16,252 nt of DNA from Oscillospiraceae bacterium UBA3851 (lineage in GTDB: Bacteria > Bacillota > Clostridia > Oscillospirales > Oscillospiraceae), in NCBI GenBank assembly GCA_002392625.1, contig DGHJ01000017.1:1-16252 (forward strand), given 5' to 3'. Position numbers and translations under genes: made by a program. The first letter of the stretch is position 1. Every line of letters begins with the position of its first letter. Of the stretch, positions 1 to 7,334 are shown in pieces. The notes beneath the pieces were generated by a model. That model was not told the origin of the DNA and searched no databases. It saw only the letters and a program-made list of their open reading frames with translations.

Positions 1-1719
1 TTCGGGCTGGGGTTCCGGCTCCGGCGCGGGACCGACGTGGTAGATGGCGGGCCGCATCTCGTAGATGCTGGTGGCCTCAAAGGTCTCGGAGAGCAACCGT
101 CCGTCGCCGGAATACACCTGCCGCCACGTCTTGACCTCGTAGCCGGTGTAGCCGCTCTGGTCCAGCACCCGCTGGCCGGGACGGAGGGACTTGTCCACCA
201 CCTCCTTCTCCGTATACGGGGTGGAGGACAGGGTCTTGCTGACCATCTTCACGTAGTGGTCATCGGTCTTGGTGCCGTAGATCTTGATGGTGACGGTATT
301 GTTGTTGGTATAGGTGGCCTCTACGCGGATGGGGTAATCGGTGTCGTTGCGGAACTTGAAGTCCGTATAGGGATAGAACGTGGTGGCGTCGCAGCCGAAG
401 GGGATGTAGGCCGGGGCGTACTGGTGGGCGGAGCGGTCCACGATCTGCAGGTTGCTCAGCAGCGCCGCGTAATACGTGGTGGACGCCACCTGGCACACGC
501 CGCCGCCGAATACGTCAACCGTCTTGCCGCCCACGTAGGCGGGGGCGGGGAAGTAGCCGTTGGCCTCGGAGGGGTCTCCCACAACGCCGTTGTAGGAGAA
601 CACCTCGCCGCTGTTGAGGATGACGCCGTTGACGGACAGGGTGGCCTTGCGCACGTTCTTCTGCCGGTTTTCGCTGCCGGTGGCCACGGTGCTGTAGCTG
701 CCCAGCAGGTCCCGGAACAGCACGCCCTCCAGGTCCTCCTTATAGACGGCGGGATAGGTCACCGTGCTGGGGATCAGGATCTCCTGGCCCGGCTCGGCGG
801 CGGCCAGAAGCTGCTCCGCCTCCTCCACGTCGAAGTCCACGCCCACCTGGGCCTCGTACAGCTCGCCGGTCCGCTTGTCGATGCCGGCGTTTTTCATCTC
901 GCCGTACAGCTCCTCATGCACCGCCGCCAGATCCACGGGCTGCGCCGCAGCGGACGTGTACTTGCAGGCGATAGGGCGCAGGTCACCGGTGGTCACGGCG
1001 CGGCCAATGTCGGCCCGGAGGGCCGCCCGGTCGACAGTCAGCCCGTCGCGGGGCTTGGTCACGAAGAGGCCCTCCTCCTCGTCCAGCCGGTAGGCGCCGT
1101 CCACTGCCGCACCGCCCAGACTGTCGCACAGCTCGTCCACCAGCCGGTCGATGGCCTGCTCGTCGACGTTCAGCCCGATCTCGGTCCGCGCGTCGCCGTC
1201 ACCGCCGCGAAGCAGGGCCAGTCCGCCGGCGAGAAAGCCTGTGCCCTTGCCGGTGCCCAGGGCCTTCTGGGCCGCCTCGTCGGGGGTCAGCGTCATGGAC
1301 AGGTCCGTGTAGGACAGCCGGGTCAGCTCTCGATCGCCCAGCATCAGGGAGAGCTGCTTCTCATCGCAGATCCTGGGGCCTTCCTTTTCCCACAGCGCCT
1401 TGACCTCCTGGCCGGTCATGCCGCCCACGTCGATGCCCATGATGCTGGTGCCCTGGCTGACCGTATTGCGGTTGGCCGCTACGGCGCACAGCACCACGTA
1501 GGCCGCCGCCAGCAGGACCACCGCGGCCAGGCCGGCCAGCAGAACCAGCCTCCCCCGGCCGGTGCGGCGGGGATAGTCGTCGTACACCGGCTCGGCGGCG
1601 GTCTCGCCGCTCTCCTCCGGCAGCTCCTTGCAGCCGCTGTCGTACTCGGCATACGCGGCCTTCAGATCGTATTTTTCGCCTCCGTTTTCCGGCGGCGTCT
1701 GGGTGCGCTCCTCATCCAT
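1..1719 (-). CDS. VanW family protein with G5-like C-terminal region, membrane anchored (3' end outside window)
   Basis: The minus-strand frame is open from an ATG at 1719 to the window edge (573 codons, no stop), so the C terminus is missing. A strong AGGAGG-type site sits 7 bases upstream. Visible layout: an acidic cytoplasmic N terminus (residues 1-50), one hydrophobic segment (about 58-80), an extracellular region resembling the peptidoglycan-binding PG_binding_4/YoaR repeats (about 90-340), then a VanW domain (about 360-490) with the hallmark GEVFSYN at 371-377, FGGGVCQVASTTYYAAL at 404-420, a DAT at 444-446 and DFKF at 453-456. Residues about 490-560 (KTLSSTPYTEKEVVDKSL...) look like a G5 domain, and a Pro/Glu-rich tail begins at the edge. 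Family knowledge: VanW proteins occur in some vancomycin-resistance clusters but most are chromosomal wall-associated proteins of unknown biochemical role. Nothing here suggests a resistance cluster. It lies downstream of noc and probably has its own promoter. Confidence 0.88.
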   Translation of the reverse strand, partial: MDEERTQTPPENGGEKYDLKAAYAEYDSGCKELPEESGETAAEPVYDDYPRRTGRGRLVLLAGLAAVVLLAAAYVVLCAVAANRNTVSQGTSIMGIDVGGMTGQEVKALWEKEGPRICDEKQLSLMLGDRELTRLSYTDLSMTLTPDEAAQKALGTGKGTGFLAGGLALLRGGDGDARTEIGLNVDEQAIDRLVDELCDSLGGAAVDGAYRLDEEEGLFVTKPRDGLTVDRAALRADIGRAVTTGDLRPIACKYTSAAAQPVDLAAVHEELYGEMKNAGIDKRTGELYEAQVGVDFDVEEAEQLLAAAEPGQEILIPSTVTYPAVYKEDLEGVLFRDLLGSYSTVATGSENRQKNVRKATLSVNGVILNSGEVFSYNGVVGDPSEANGYFPAPAYVGGKTVDVFGGGVCQVASTTYYAALLSNLQIVDRSAHQYAPAYIPFGCDATTFYPYTDFKFRNDTDYPIRVEATYTNNNTVTIKIYGTKTDDHYVKMVSKTLSSTPYTEKEVVDKSLRPGQRVLDQSGYTGYEVKTWRQVYSGDGRLLSETFEATSIYEMRPAIYHVGPAPEPEPQPE

Positions 1720-1753
1720 ACCGATCCCTCCTTTTGACTCACAGGGATGTTCG

Positions 1754-1797
1754 CACGCTTTTTCGATGTTATTATAGCGTGTCCTTTTTGAAAAAGC
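1754..1797 (-). promoter_or_regulatory. Putative promoter/operator region of the VanW-family gene
   Basis: On the minus strand a consensus -10 box TATAAT lies at 1776-1771, about 52 bases before the ATG at 1719. No good -35 box is found 16-18 bases upstream. Two inverted repeats surround the -10: GCTTTTTC at 1757-1764 pairs with GAAAAAGC at 1790-1797, and CACGCT at 1754-1759 pairs with AGCGTG at 1776-1781. The weak -35 plus symmetric flanks would suit an activator or repressor site, but that is inference; an RNA hairpin role is equally possible. Confidence 0.45.
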
Positions 1798-1822
1798 ATT
1801 ACATTTCCGTAACAACCGGCGC

Positions 1823-2638
1823 TCAAGGCTTTTTCCCCGCGTTGGGGATGCGGATGGTCAGCAGGATGCAGCCGTCGGCGTCCTGCCGCCCCCATTCGGC
1901 CCCCACACCGGCCTGACGCATCATGCGCACGCCCCGGTCCACGCTGTTGAGGAACAAGCGCACGTCCTTGATGATGTAGGTGGCACGCCGCCGAGGCGGC
2001 GTGGTCTGCGCGGCCTTGAGCCTTTCCTCTATGTAGGCCTCGGTCTGCGCCACGTTCCAGCCGTTTTTGACGATGGCCGCCAAGGCCCGGCGCTGGGCCT
2101 CCTCGTCCGACAGGCGCAGCAGGGCGCGGGCGTGGCGCTCGGTGAGGCCGTTCTGGCGGATCAGCTGCCGCACCCCCTCGCTCAGCTTCAGCAGCCGCAG
2201 CTTGTTGGCCACACCGGATTGGGATTTGCCGATCTTCTCCGCCGCCGCCTCCTGGCTCAGGCCGTAGGTGCGGATCAGCTGCGCGATGGCCTCCGCCTCC
2301 TCCCAGCAATCCAGGTCCCGGCGCTGGAGGTTCTCAATCAGGGCCAGCAGGGCGCTGTCCTCCTCCCCCACGCGGGCAATGAGGCAGGGCACCTCCCGCA
2401 GCCCCGCCATCCGGGCGGCGCGGAGCCGCCGCTCACCGGCTACCAGCTCGTATTCCCGCCCCAGGCGGCGCACCGTCAGCGGCTGGAGGATGCCGTAGGC
2501 GCGGATGCTGTCCGCCAGCTCCCGCAAGCCCTCCGCGTCGAAGCTGCGCCGGGGCTGGCGGGGGTTGGGCCGGATCTGCGAGACCGGGATGTACTGCACC
2601 CTGGCCGACAGAAATTCCCCCCGATGGGTCCCTCTCAT
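1823..2638 (-). CDS. noc: Noc-type nucleoid occlusion protein (ParB family)
   Basis: This 271-residue ParB-family DNA-binding CTPase is best read as Noc, which binds dispersed Noc-binding sites and blocks Z-ring assembly over the chromosome. The CTP-binding motifs are present: GERRLR at 68-73 and ENLQR at 102-106. The helix-turn-helix reads GKSQSGVANKLRLLKL (137-152) followed by LTERHARALL (165-174). Gln140, Lys146 and Arg168 fall at the positions that in characterised families separate Noc (Q, K, R) from ParB (R, T/A, G). The C terminus ends in ILLTIRIPNAGKKP, like the B. subtilis Noc tail. It lacks the ParB N-terminal motif that stimulates ParA, and also the long amphipathic leader of B. 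subtilis Noc (only about 15 residues precede the core). The start ATG is preceded by GGAGGG 6 bases away. It lies alone between a terminator and the VanW-family gene. A second ParB paralog lies at 14592-15461. Confidence 0.9.
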   Translation of the reverse strand: MRGTHRGEFLSARVQYIPVSQIRPNPRQPRRSFDAEGLRELADSIRAYGILQPLTVRRLGREYELVAGERRLRAARMAGLREVPCLIARVGEEDSALLALIENLQRRDLDCWEEAEAIAQLIRTYGLSQEAAAEKIGKSQSGVANKLRLLKLSEGVRQLIRQNGLTERHARALLRLSDEEAQRRALAAIVKNGWNVAQTEAYIEERLKAAQTTPPRRRATYIIKDVRLFLNSVDRGVRMMRQAGVGAEWGRQDADGCILLTIRIPNAGKKP

Positions 2639-2661
2639 GGCGATCCCTCCTTTTCCGCTCC

Positions 2662-2667
2662 ATTCTA
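2662..2667 (-). promoter_or_regulatory. Possible -10 box for noc
   Basis: TAGAAT on the minus strand lies 24 bases upstream of the noc ATG, downstream of the loader-gene terminator. I could not find a matching -35 at 16-18 bases. A short inverted repeat (GGCGA/TCGCC, 2680-2695) lies just upstream. noc needs a promoter here if the terminator at 2713-2745 is efficient, but this exact box is weakly supported. Confidence 0.3.
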
Positions 2668-2712
2668 TCGGTATCGGGCGGCGAAAACGGTCGCCTTTCG
2701 TCGGGAAATTTG

Positions 2713-2745
2713 AAAAAACCGCCCGGCGAACGCTTCGTCGGGCGG
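2713..2745 (-). terminator. Intrinsic terminator of the dnaD-loader operon
   Basis: Read on the minus strand, an 11- to 12-bp GC-rich stem (arms 2745-2734 and 2730-2719, one mismatch or wobble, 3-base loop) is followed directly by six T residues (2718-2713). It starts 11 bases after the stop codon of the helicase-loader gene and separates that operon from noc. Confidence 0.9.
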
Positions 2746-2756
2746 CGGGTCAGGTC

Positions 2757-3755
2757 TTATGGTTGTTTTTGACGTTTCTTGAGGCGGATGTCCTCGCCGA
2801 AGAAGGATAGGCCTTCAAACTCCCCCTCCAATCTGGATCGGATCTGGGGTGAGTATCGCTGGCCAATCTCTCCCGGATTCAAGTTCGTGCTGATAATCGT
2901 AGGTCGTTTCGCCATCAATCGATCATTTAAGAGCTGATACAGAGCGCTCTGGACAAAAGTTGTGGTCATCTCCGTACCCAGATCGTCCACGATCAGCAGA
3001 TCACAGCGCGTACAACGCTCTATATGCTGTTCTGCCTCCTCATCCTCCTCCCGGCGGAACTTGACTTTCTCAAATTGGGAGAAAATATGTCCCGCCGTAT
3101 CGTACACAACAGAAAAGCCCCTCTCGCTGACTACACGGGCAATGCAGGCAGACAGAAACGTCTTGCCCAGGCCGGAGGGTCCGAACAGCAGAAGGTTGCC
3201 GCTGTTGGGAGAAAACTGCATGGCGTAATCACGGCAGGTGTCATACACCTTTTCCATGTTCTTGTAGGGGGAAATACCGTAATCCTTCCACGGCATTCTG
3301 CTATACCAGTCAAAGCTGAAATTCTCAAAGCTGGCAGAGCCCATATCCAGCATGCTGGACAGCTCCTCGATCTGGGCGTGGGTATAGTACTTTTTCAGGC
3401 AGCGGCACATGACGCCGTTGACAAAGCCCTCGTCCCGGCACAGGACGCACTGGGGCTTCTCCTCCAGCTCGTCGGCCTCGTAGCCGTGCTGCATCAGCAG
3501 CGCGGCGCGCTCCCGCTGCAGCTCCAGATTCCGGTCCCGGATGACCCGCAGGGCGGGCATGGGATCGGCGCCCCGGCGCAGGGCCGAGGACACGATCTGG
3601 GCCATGGTGCTGCGAAGCTCCCGGTCGATCTCCTCCAGACGGGGGATCTCCCGGAAGATCTGCCGCTGTTTGGCGGCAAACGCTTCGGCCCGCGCCTGCC
3701 GGTCAGCGCGGTATCGCGCCAGGCTGGTCTGCAGGATCTTTTCGTCGTATGTCAT
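2757..3755 (-). CDS. DnaC/DnaI-type replicative helicase loader ATPase
   Basis: A 332-residue AAA+ ATPase of the DnaC/DnaI/IstB-like group, expected to load the hexameric replicative helicase at the origin and at restarting forks. An N-terminal helical region (1-100) leads into a four-cysteine cluster C103-x2-C106-x10-C117-x-C119, consistent with the zinc-binding helicase-interaction domain of DnaI. The AAA+ core has Walker A GPSGLGKT (192-199), Walker B LLIVDD (253-258), a sensor-1-like STN (289-291) and candidate arginine fingers near 306-308. Length matches DnaI (about 310). It lies 12 bases downstream of the DnaD-domain gene and upstream of a terminator, so the two are probably one transcript. 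No transposase is adjacent, arguing against an IstB helper. The gene is often called dnaI or dnaC; I leave the symbol blank because naming varies. Confidence 0.9.
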   Translation of the reverse strand: MTYDEKILQTSLARYRADRQARAEAFAAKQRQIFREIPRLEEIDRELRSTMAQIVSSALRRGADPMPALRVIRDRNLELQRERAALLMQHGYEADELEEKPQCVLCRDEGFVNGVMCRCLKKYYTHAQIEELSSMLDMGSASFENFSFDWYSRMPWKDYGISPYKNMEKVYDTCRDYAMQFSPNSGNLLLFGPSGLGKTFLSACIARVVSERGFSVVYDTAGHIFSQFEKVKFRREEDEEAEQHIERCTRCDLLIVDDLGTEMTTTFVQSALYQLLNDRLMAKRPTIISTNLNPGEIGQRYSPQIRSRLEGEFEGLSFFGEDIRLKKRQKQP

Positions 3756-3767
3756 GCTCTCACTTCC

Positions 3768-4655
3768 CTACCGCTTGATGTATTTCTTCAGCCACTCGTC
3801 CCGCTGTCTTTCTTCGTCGTCCGCTTTATTCCAGCCTCTTTTGGACGTTGTGCGCTCCCGGCTGCCACGCTCCACGTCCTCCGCCGTGTGCCAGCCGTTT
3901 TCCTGCCAGCGGCGCAAAATGGCGCCCAGATAGCGCCAGTTCAGTTCCTTTTTATAGAAGATCGTCTGGTCGTAGGCCAGGGCCACCAGCTCCGGTGAGA
4001 TGCCCTGCTCCATCCAGCGGGTGATGTACTTCTCCTCGCTCTCCACCGGTTTGCGCCCGGCGATCTGCAAGGCCCGGAGATAGGCGCCCATCTGCTCCTG
4101 CCGGTCGGCGTACTGGCGCAGGTACTCGGCGGCGGCGGCCTGGTCGAACAGGCCCAGCTTGGCCCAGTAGTAGCCCTCCTTCTCGATCTGGCGCAGGGTG
4201 GGGCGGCGGCCCTCGCCGTAGCGCCGCTCGATGCGGCTGACGCAGTGGTTCACCAGCAGATAGATCACGTCCGGCGGCATGCCCAGGTCGTCGTACAGCC
4301 CGGCCAGGATCTGGAGATCCGCCGTTTTCAGCTTCTTGCCCAGCTTGCCCTCGATCTGCACCACCAGGGCGGCAAAGGCGCCGTCGCCCTCCAGCATGGC
4401 GGCCACATCGTCGGTGGTATAGGTAGGCCGCTCCTCCGCCGGCTCCGGCGGAGGCGTCACGCCGCCGTCCAGCAGGCCCAGCTGCTGCAGGGTGTTCTCG
4501 GCGGCGGCCATGCGCAGCTCGCTCCAGCGCAGGCGACGCTGGATCTCCTGGGGCGTCACGCCGCCGGAGGCGCGCATCAGAAACAGGTACAGCAGCGCCG
4601 CGTCGCTGTCGGCGCGGGCGATCAGCTTGTCCAGACGGGCCGCGGGCAGGGACAC
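3768..4655 (-). CDS. DnaD-domain replication initiation protein
   Basis: A DnaD/DnaB_2-type protein of at least 295 residues, expected to bridge DnaA-bound origin DNA and helicase loading. There is an N-terminal winged-helix-like part (to about residue 65), a first DnaD-like domain (about 80-168) and a second (about 190-255) with the signature YLGAILRRWQENGW at 242-255. The C terminus is basic and charged, suited to DNA binding. The given start is the GTG at 4655, the first conventional start in the frame, but it has only a weak Shine-Dalgarno. An excellent site (4708-4698, GGAGGAGGT core) lies further up, 4 bases before an in-frame ATC at 4694. Starting there would add 13 residues (ITSGYILHGDDQA) that look like genuine coding sequence continuous with the domain. 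The true product may therefore be 308 residues, from a rare start codon. It is co-oriented with the loader gene downstream. Confidence 0.85.
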   Translation of the reverse strand: MSLPAARLDKLIARADSDAALLYLFLMRASGGVTPQEIQRRLRWSELRMAAAENTLQQLGLLDGGVTPPPEPAEERPTYTTDDVAAMLEGDGAFAALVVQIEGKLGKKLKTADLQILAGLYDDLGMPPDVIYLLVNHCVSRIERRYGEGRRPTLRQIEKEGYYWAKLGLFDQAAAAEYLRQYADRQEQMGAYLRALQIAGRKPVESEEKYITRWMEQGISPELVALAYDQTIFYKKELNWRYLGAILRRWQENGWHTAEDVERGSRERTTSKRGWNKADDEERQRDEWLKKYIKR

Positions 4656-4697
4656 GGCCTGGTCATCCCCGTGCAGGATATATCCGCTCGTGATGGC

Positions 4698-4708
4698 ACC
4701 TCCTCCCC
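4698..4708 (-). promoter_or_regulatory. Strong ribosome binding site pointing to a non-standard start of the DnaD-domain gene
   Basis: On the minus strand the sequence GGGGAGGAGGT is close to the perfect anti-Shine-Dalgarno complement. The in-frame codon at normal distance is ATC (4694-4692), followed by ACG. No ATG, GTG or TTG occurs in frame between this site and the GTG at 4655, 42 bases downstream, which is too far for this site to serve directly. Confidence 0.7.
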
Positions 4709-4722
4709 GGTTTCGTTCTTCT

Positions 4723-4751
4723 ATTCTACAATAAAAGTTCGTTTTCGTAAA
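4723..4751 (-). promoter_or_regulatory. Sigma-A promoter of the dnaD-loader operon
   Basis: On the minus strand, -35 TTTACG (4751-4746), a 17-base spacer and -10 TAGAAT (4728-4723) lie just upstream of the strong ribosome binding site. It diverges from the zapA promoter, with about 40 bases between the two -35 boxes. Confidence 0.65.
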
Positions 4752-4789
4752 GATGCGCCTTTCTCATTTTAAAAATTTCCTGTCGATGC

Positions 4790-4818
4790 TTTACGGGTAT
4801 TGTGGATTGTGGTATAAT
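4790..4818 (+). promoter_or_regulatory. Sigma-A promoter of zapA
   Basis: -35 TTTACG (4790-4795), a 17-base spacer and a perfect -10 TATAAT (4813-4818). The second half of the spacer is a perfect tandem repeat of ATTGTGG (4799-4805 and 4806-4812) ending exactly at the -10. The predicted 5' leader is about 65 bases. The same -35 hexamer is used by the divergent promoter. Confidence 0.75.
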
Positions 4819-4892
4819 TCATTCTGTATAAGTGTTATTATGCCCGGAAATAAGACAAAAGAGGGAAAACTGAGAAAGGATGGGATAGCACT

Positions 4893-5207
4893 ATGGCCAA
4901 TCGCGTTACGATGAACATCTGCGGGGAGAATTACACCCTGATCGCAGAGGAGAGCCCCTCCTACATGGAGCGGGTGGGCAACCTGGTGAACGAGCAGCTG
5001 ACGAAGGTCATGGAGGGCACCAAGGCCAGCCGCACCGACGCTGCCATTCTGACTGCCATCAACATCGCCGACGAGCTGCTGAAGTCCCAGGAGAGCGCTG
5101 AAAACCTGCGCCGCCAGCTGAAGACCTATCTGGACGAGGCCGCCCAGGCCAAGAATGAGGTATCCGAGCTGAAGCGCCAGCTGTTCAAGGCCCAGAACCG
5201 CAAGTAA
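4893..5207 (+). CDS. zapA: Cell division protein ZapA
   Basis: A 104-residue ZapA, the small cytoplasmic protein that bundles FtsZ filaments and promotes Z-ring formation. The N-terminal globular part contains NRVTMNICGENYTLIAEESPSYMERVGNLVNEQL (3-36), the characteristic 'I.G..Y.L..EE...Y...V...VN' pattern. A long alpha-helical coiled coil follows from about residue 63 to the C terminus (ELLKSQESAENLRRQLKTYL...), matching the family's dimerisation helix. Length is normal for Gram-positive ZapA (85-110). The start ATG has an AAGGA-type site about 12 bases upstream, a little long. The stop codon directly abuts the ATG of the U32 gene, so the two are almost certainly co-transcribed. Confidence 0.92.
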   Translation: MANRVTMNICGENYTLIAEESPSYMERVGNLVNEQLTKVMEGTKASRTDAAILTAINIADELLKSQESAENLRRQLKTYLDEAAQAKNEVSELKRQLFKAQNRK

Positions 5208-7283
5208 ATGATCGAGCTTCTGTCTCCCGCCGGGTCCTGGGACGCGCTGATCGCCGCCGTGCAGAGCGGGGCCGACGCCGTGTACATGGGCTTCGGCAGC
5301 TTCAATGCGCGCCGAAACGCCCAGAATTTCACCGAGGAGGCCTTTGCCCAGGCGGTGGAATACTGCCACCTGCGGGGCGTGAAGGTCTACCTGACGCTGA
5401 ACACCCTGCTGACCGACCGGGAGCTGAGCGCCGCGGCCGACGCCCTGCGCCGGGCCAGCGACATGGGTGTGGACGCCGTGCTGGTGCAGGACTGGGGCGT
5501 TTTGACCCTGGCCCGCCAGATCGCGCCCGATCTGCCCCTCCACGCCAGCACCCAGATGAGCCTTTTCACCCTGGGCGGCGCGAACCTGGCCAAAAAGCTG
5601 GGCATGGAGCGGGTGGTTCTGGCCCGTGAGCTGAGCCGGAAGGACATCGCCGCCATCTGTGCCGGATGCGAGGCCGAGGCGGAGGTGTTCGTCCACGGCG
5701 CGCTTTGCATGTGCTACTCCGGCCAGTGCGCCATGAGCGCCCTCATCGGCCAGCGCAGCGGCAACCGGGGCACCTGCGCCCAACCCTGCCGCCTGCCCTA
5801 CGGGGTCAACGGACCCTGCGGCCGGGATCATCCCCTGAGCCTGAAGGACGCCAATCTCTCCGCCCACCTGGGGGAGCTGGCGGACCTGGGCGTGGCCTGC
5901 CTGAAGATCGAGGGCCGGATGAAGCGGTCGGAATACGTGGCCGTGGTCACCGCCATCTACCGCCGGCTGCTGGATGAGCGGCGCGGCCCCACCCCCGCCG
6001 AGGCAAGGCAGCTGGAGGCCGCCTTCAGCCGCAGCGGCTTTACCGACGGCTACTTCGTGGGCCAGAAGGGGCCCCACATGCTGGGCATGCGTCCGGAGAA
6101 CGCCCGCTGGCCGGAGGAGCTGTTCGCCGCCGCCCGGAAGGAATATGAAAGCACCGAGCACCGGGCCGTTCCGGTGACCTTCCGCGCCGCCGTGCACGCC
6201 GGGGAACCGGCCACACTGACGGCGGAGGCCCGCGGCCGCCGCGTCACCGTCACCGGCCCCGTGGCAGAGAGTGCCCGCAACCGCGCTGTCACGGCGGAGG
6301 AGCTGTGCCAGCGCCTGGGCAAGACCGGCGGCACGGCGTTCGTCCCCGCGTCAGTCAGCGCCGATGTGGACGACGGCCTTGCCCTGTCCGCCGGAGCCGT
6401 CAACGGTCTGCGCCGGCAGGCGCTGGAGGCGCTGACCGGGCAGCTCGCACGGCCCATCCGGGGCGTGTGGCCACGGCGCACCGCCCGCGAGACGCCTCTG
6501 CCCCCCTGCCAGGACCCAACCGGCGGTCCGCGCCTCACCTGCTCCATCGCCCGCGCCCACCAGCTGACGGCAGAATTGGCCGAAAACATGGAGGCCGTGT
6601 ATATTCCGCTGGATCTGCTGGATACAATGGACTTGGCCCCCTTCGCCCCAAAGACGAGGCTGTTCGCCGTGCTGCCCCGCGTCTTCCGCACGGAGGACGA
6701 GGCGGTTTTCCGCGCAAAGCTGCAAAACACGCCGTTTTTGGCCGGCGCGGTGGTGGGCAACCTGGGCCACCTGCCCATTGTGGAGAGCCTGGATCTGGAG
6801 CTCCGGGGCGATTTCGGGCTGAACGTATTCAACTCCCGCGCCCTGCTGTTCCTGCGTGAGCAGGGCTTGCAAAGCGCCACGGTCTCCTTCGAGCTGCGGC
6901 ACCAGCAGGTACGGGACCTGCGCAAGTATCTGCCCTGCGAGGCCATCGTCTACGGCCGGCTGCCTCTGATGATCACGGAGAACTGCGCCGCCGCCAACCG
7001 CACCGGCTGCTCCCACGGCGCCGGCTGCACCCTGACCGACCGCACCGGCGCGACCTTTCCCGTGCTGTGCGCCTACGGCTGCCGCAACGAGATCCAGAAC
7101 AGCCGGGTTCTGTTCCTGGCCGACAAGCCGGAGTACCGCCGCTGCGGCCTGTCCTTTGCCCGGCTGCGTTTCACCACCGAGTCGGCCGAAGAGTGCCTTG
7201 CCGCAGCGCACCGCTATCTGGGGCAAAACGACTGGACACCCGCCGACTACACCCGCGGCCTTTTCTACCGCGGCGTGGACTGA
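5208..7283 (+). CDS. U32 family protein, RlhA/YhbU-like with DUF3656-type C-terminal half
   Basis: A 691-residue U32-family protein. The N-terminal half is a TIM-barrel-like region starting IELLSPAGSWDALIAAVQSGADAVYMG. It contains the full U32 signature at 159-177 (E-x-F-x2-G-A-L-C-x4-G-x-C-x-M-S) and further cysteines C190 and C194, so C167/C174/C190/C194 form a likely iron-sulfur cluster site. The family was named as peptidases, but the characterised E. coli member RlhA hydroxylates a cytidine of 23S rRNA and others act in ubiquinone or tRNA modification; RNA modification is the better expectation than proteolysis. The C-terminal half (about 400-691) matches the long form with a second Cys-rich patch near 593-630. 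It starts on the base after the zapA stop with no recognisable ribosome binding site, so translation probably depends on coupling to zapA. The exact substrate cannot be read from sequence. Confidence 0.88.
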   Translation: MIELLSPAGSWDALIAAVQSGADAVYMGFGSFNARRNAQNFTEEAFAQAVEYCHLRGVKVYLTLNTLLTDRELSAAADALRRASDMGVDAVLVQDWGVLTLARQIAPDLPLHASTQMSLFTLGGANLAKKLGMERVVLARELSRKDIAAICAGCEAEAEVFVHGALCMCYSGQCAMSALIGQRSGNRGTCAQPCRLPYGVNGPCGRDHPLSLKDANLSAHLGELADLGVACLKIEGRMKRSEYVAVVTAIYRRLLDERRGPTPAEARQLEAAFSRSGFTDGYFVGQKGPHMLGMRPENARWPEELFAAARKEYESTEHRAVPVTFRAAVHAGEPATLTAEARGRRVTVTGPVAESARNRAVTAEELCQRLGKTGGTAFVPASVSADVDDGLALSAGAVNGLRRQALEALTGQLARPIRGVWPRRTARETPLPPCQDPTGGPRLTCSIARAHQLTAELAENMEAVYIPLDLLDTMDLAPFAPKTRLFAVLPRVFRTEDEAVFRAKLQNTPFLAGAVVGNLGHLPIVESLDLELRGDFGLNVFNSRALLFLREQGLQSATVSFELRHQQVRDLRKYLPCEAIVYGRLPLMITENCAAANRTGCSHGAGCTLTDRTGATFPVLCAYGCRNEIQNSRVLFLADKPEYRRCGLSFARLRFTTESAEECLAAAHRYLGQNDWTPADYTRGLFYRGVD

Positions 7284-7297
7284 TAACGGCGGCACAA

Positions 7298-7327
7298 TTG
7301 ATAATGTTTTGTAATTTTTCTTTTAAT
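7298..7327 (+). promoter_or_regulatory. Candidate promoter of the dut-maf-mreCD operon
   Basis: -35 TTGATA (7298-7303), an 18-base spacer and -10 TTTAAT (7322-7327), each 5/6 to consensus, within an AT-rich 82-base gap that contrasts with the GC-rich coding sequence. Transcription would begin near 7334. An alternative pairing (TTGTAA 7309-7314 with TACATA 7331-7336) is weaker. Confidence 0.5.
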
Positions 7328-7334
7328 TTATACA

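Noticed and set aside
37..1737. A plus-strand open frame opposite the VanW-family gene
   Set aside because: The minus strand carries the VanW motifs and a proper ribosome binding site; the plus-strand translation has no recognisable domain.
2695..2711. A Noc-binding-site-like sequence just upstream of noc
   Set aside because: TTTCGTCGGGAAA has only TTTC/GAAA arms with odd spacing (13 instead of 12 bases) and no inner symmetry; it does not match the known consensus well enough to call.
4801..4809. A DnaA-box-like TGTGGATTG in the zapA promoter
   Set aside because: It matches TGTGGATAA at 7/9, a level expected by chance, and there is no cluster or AT-rich unwinding region around it.
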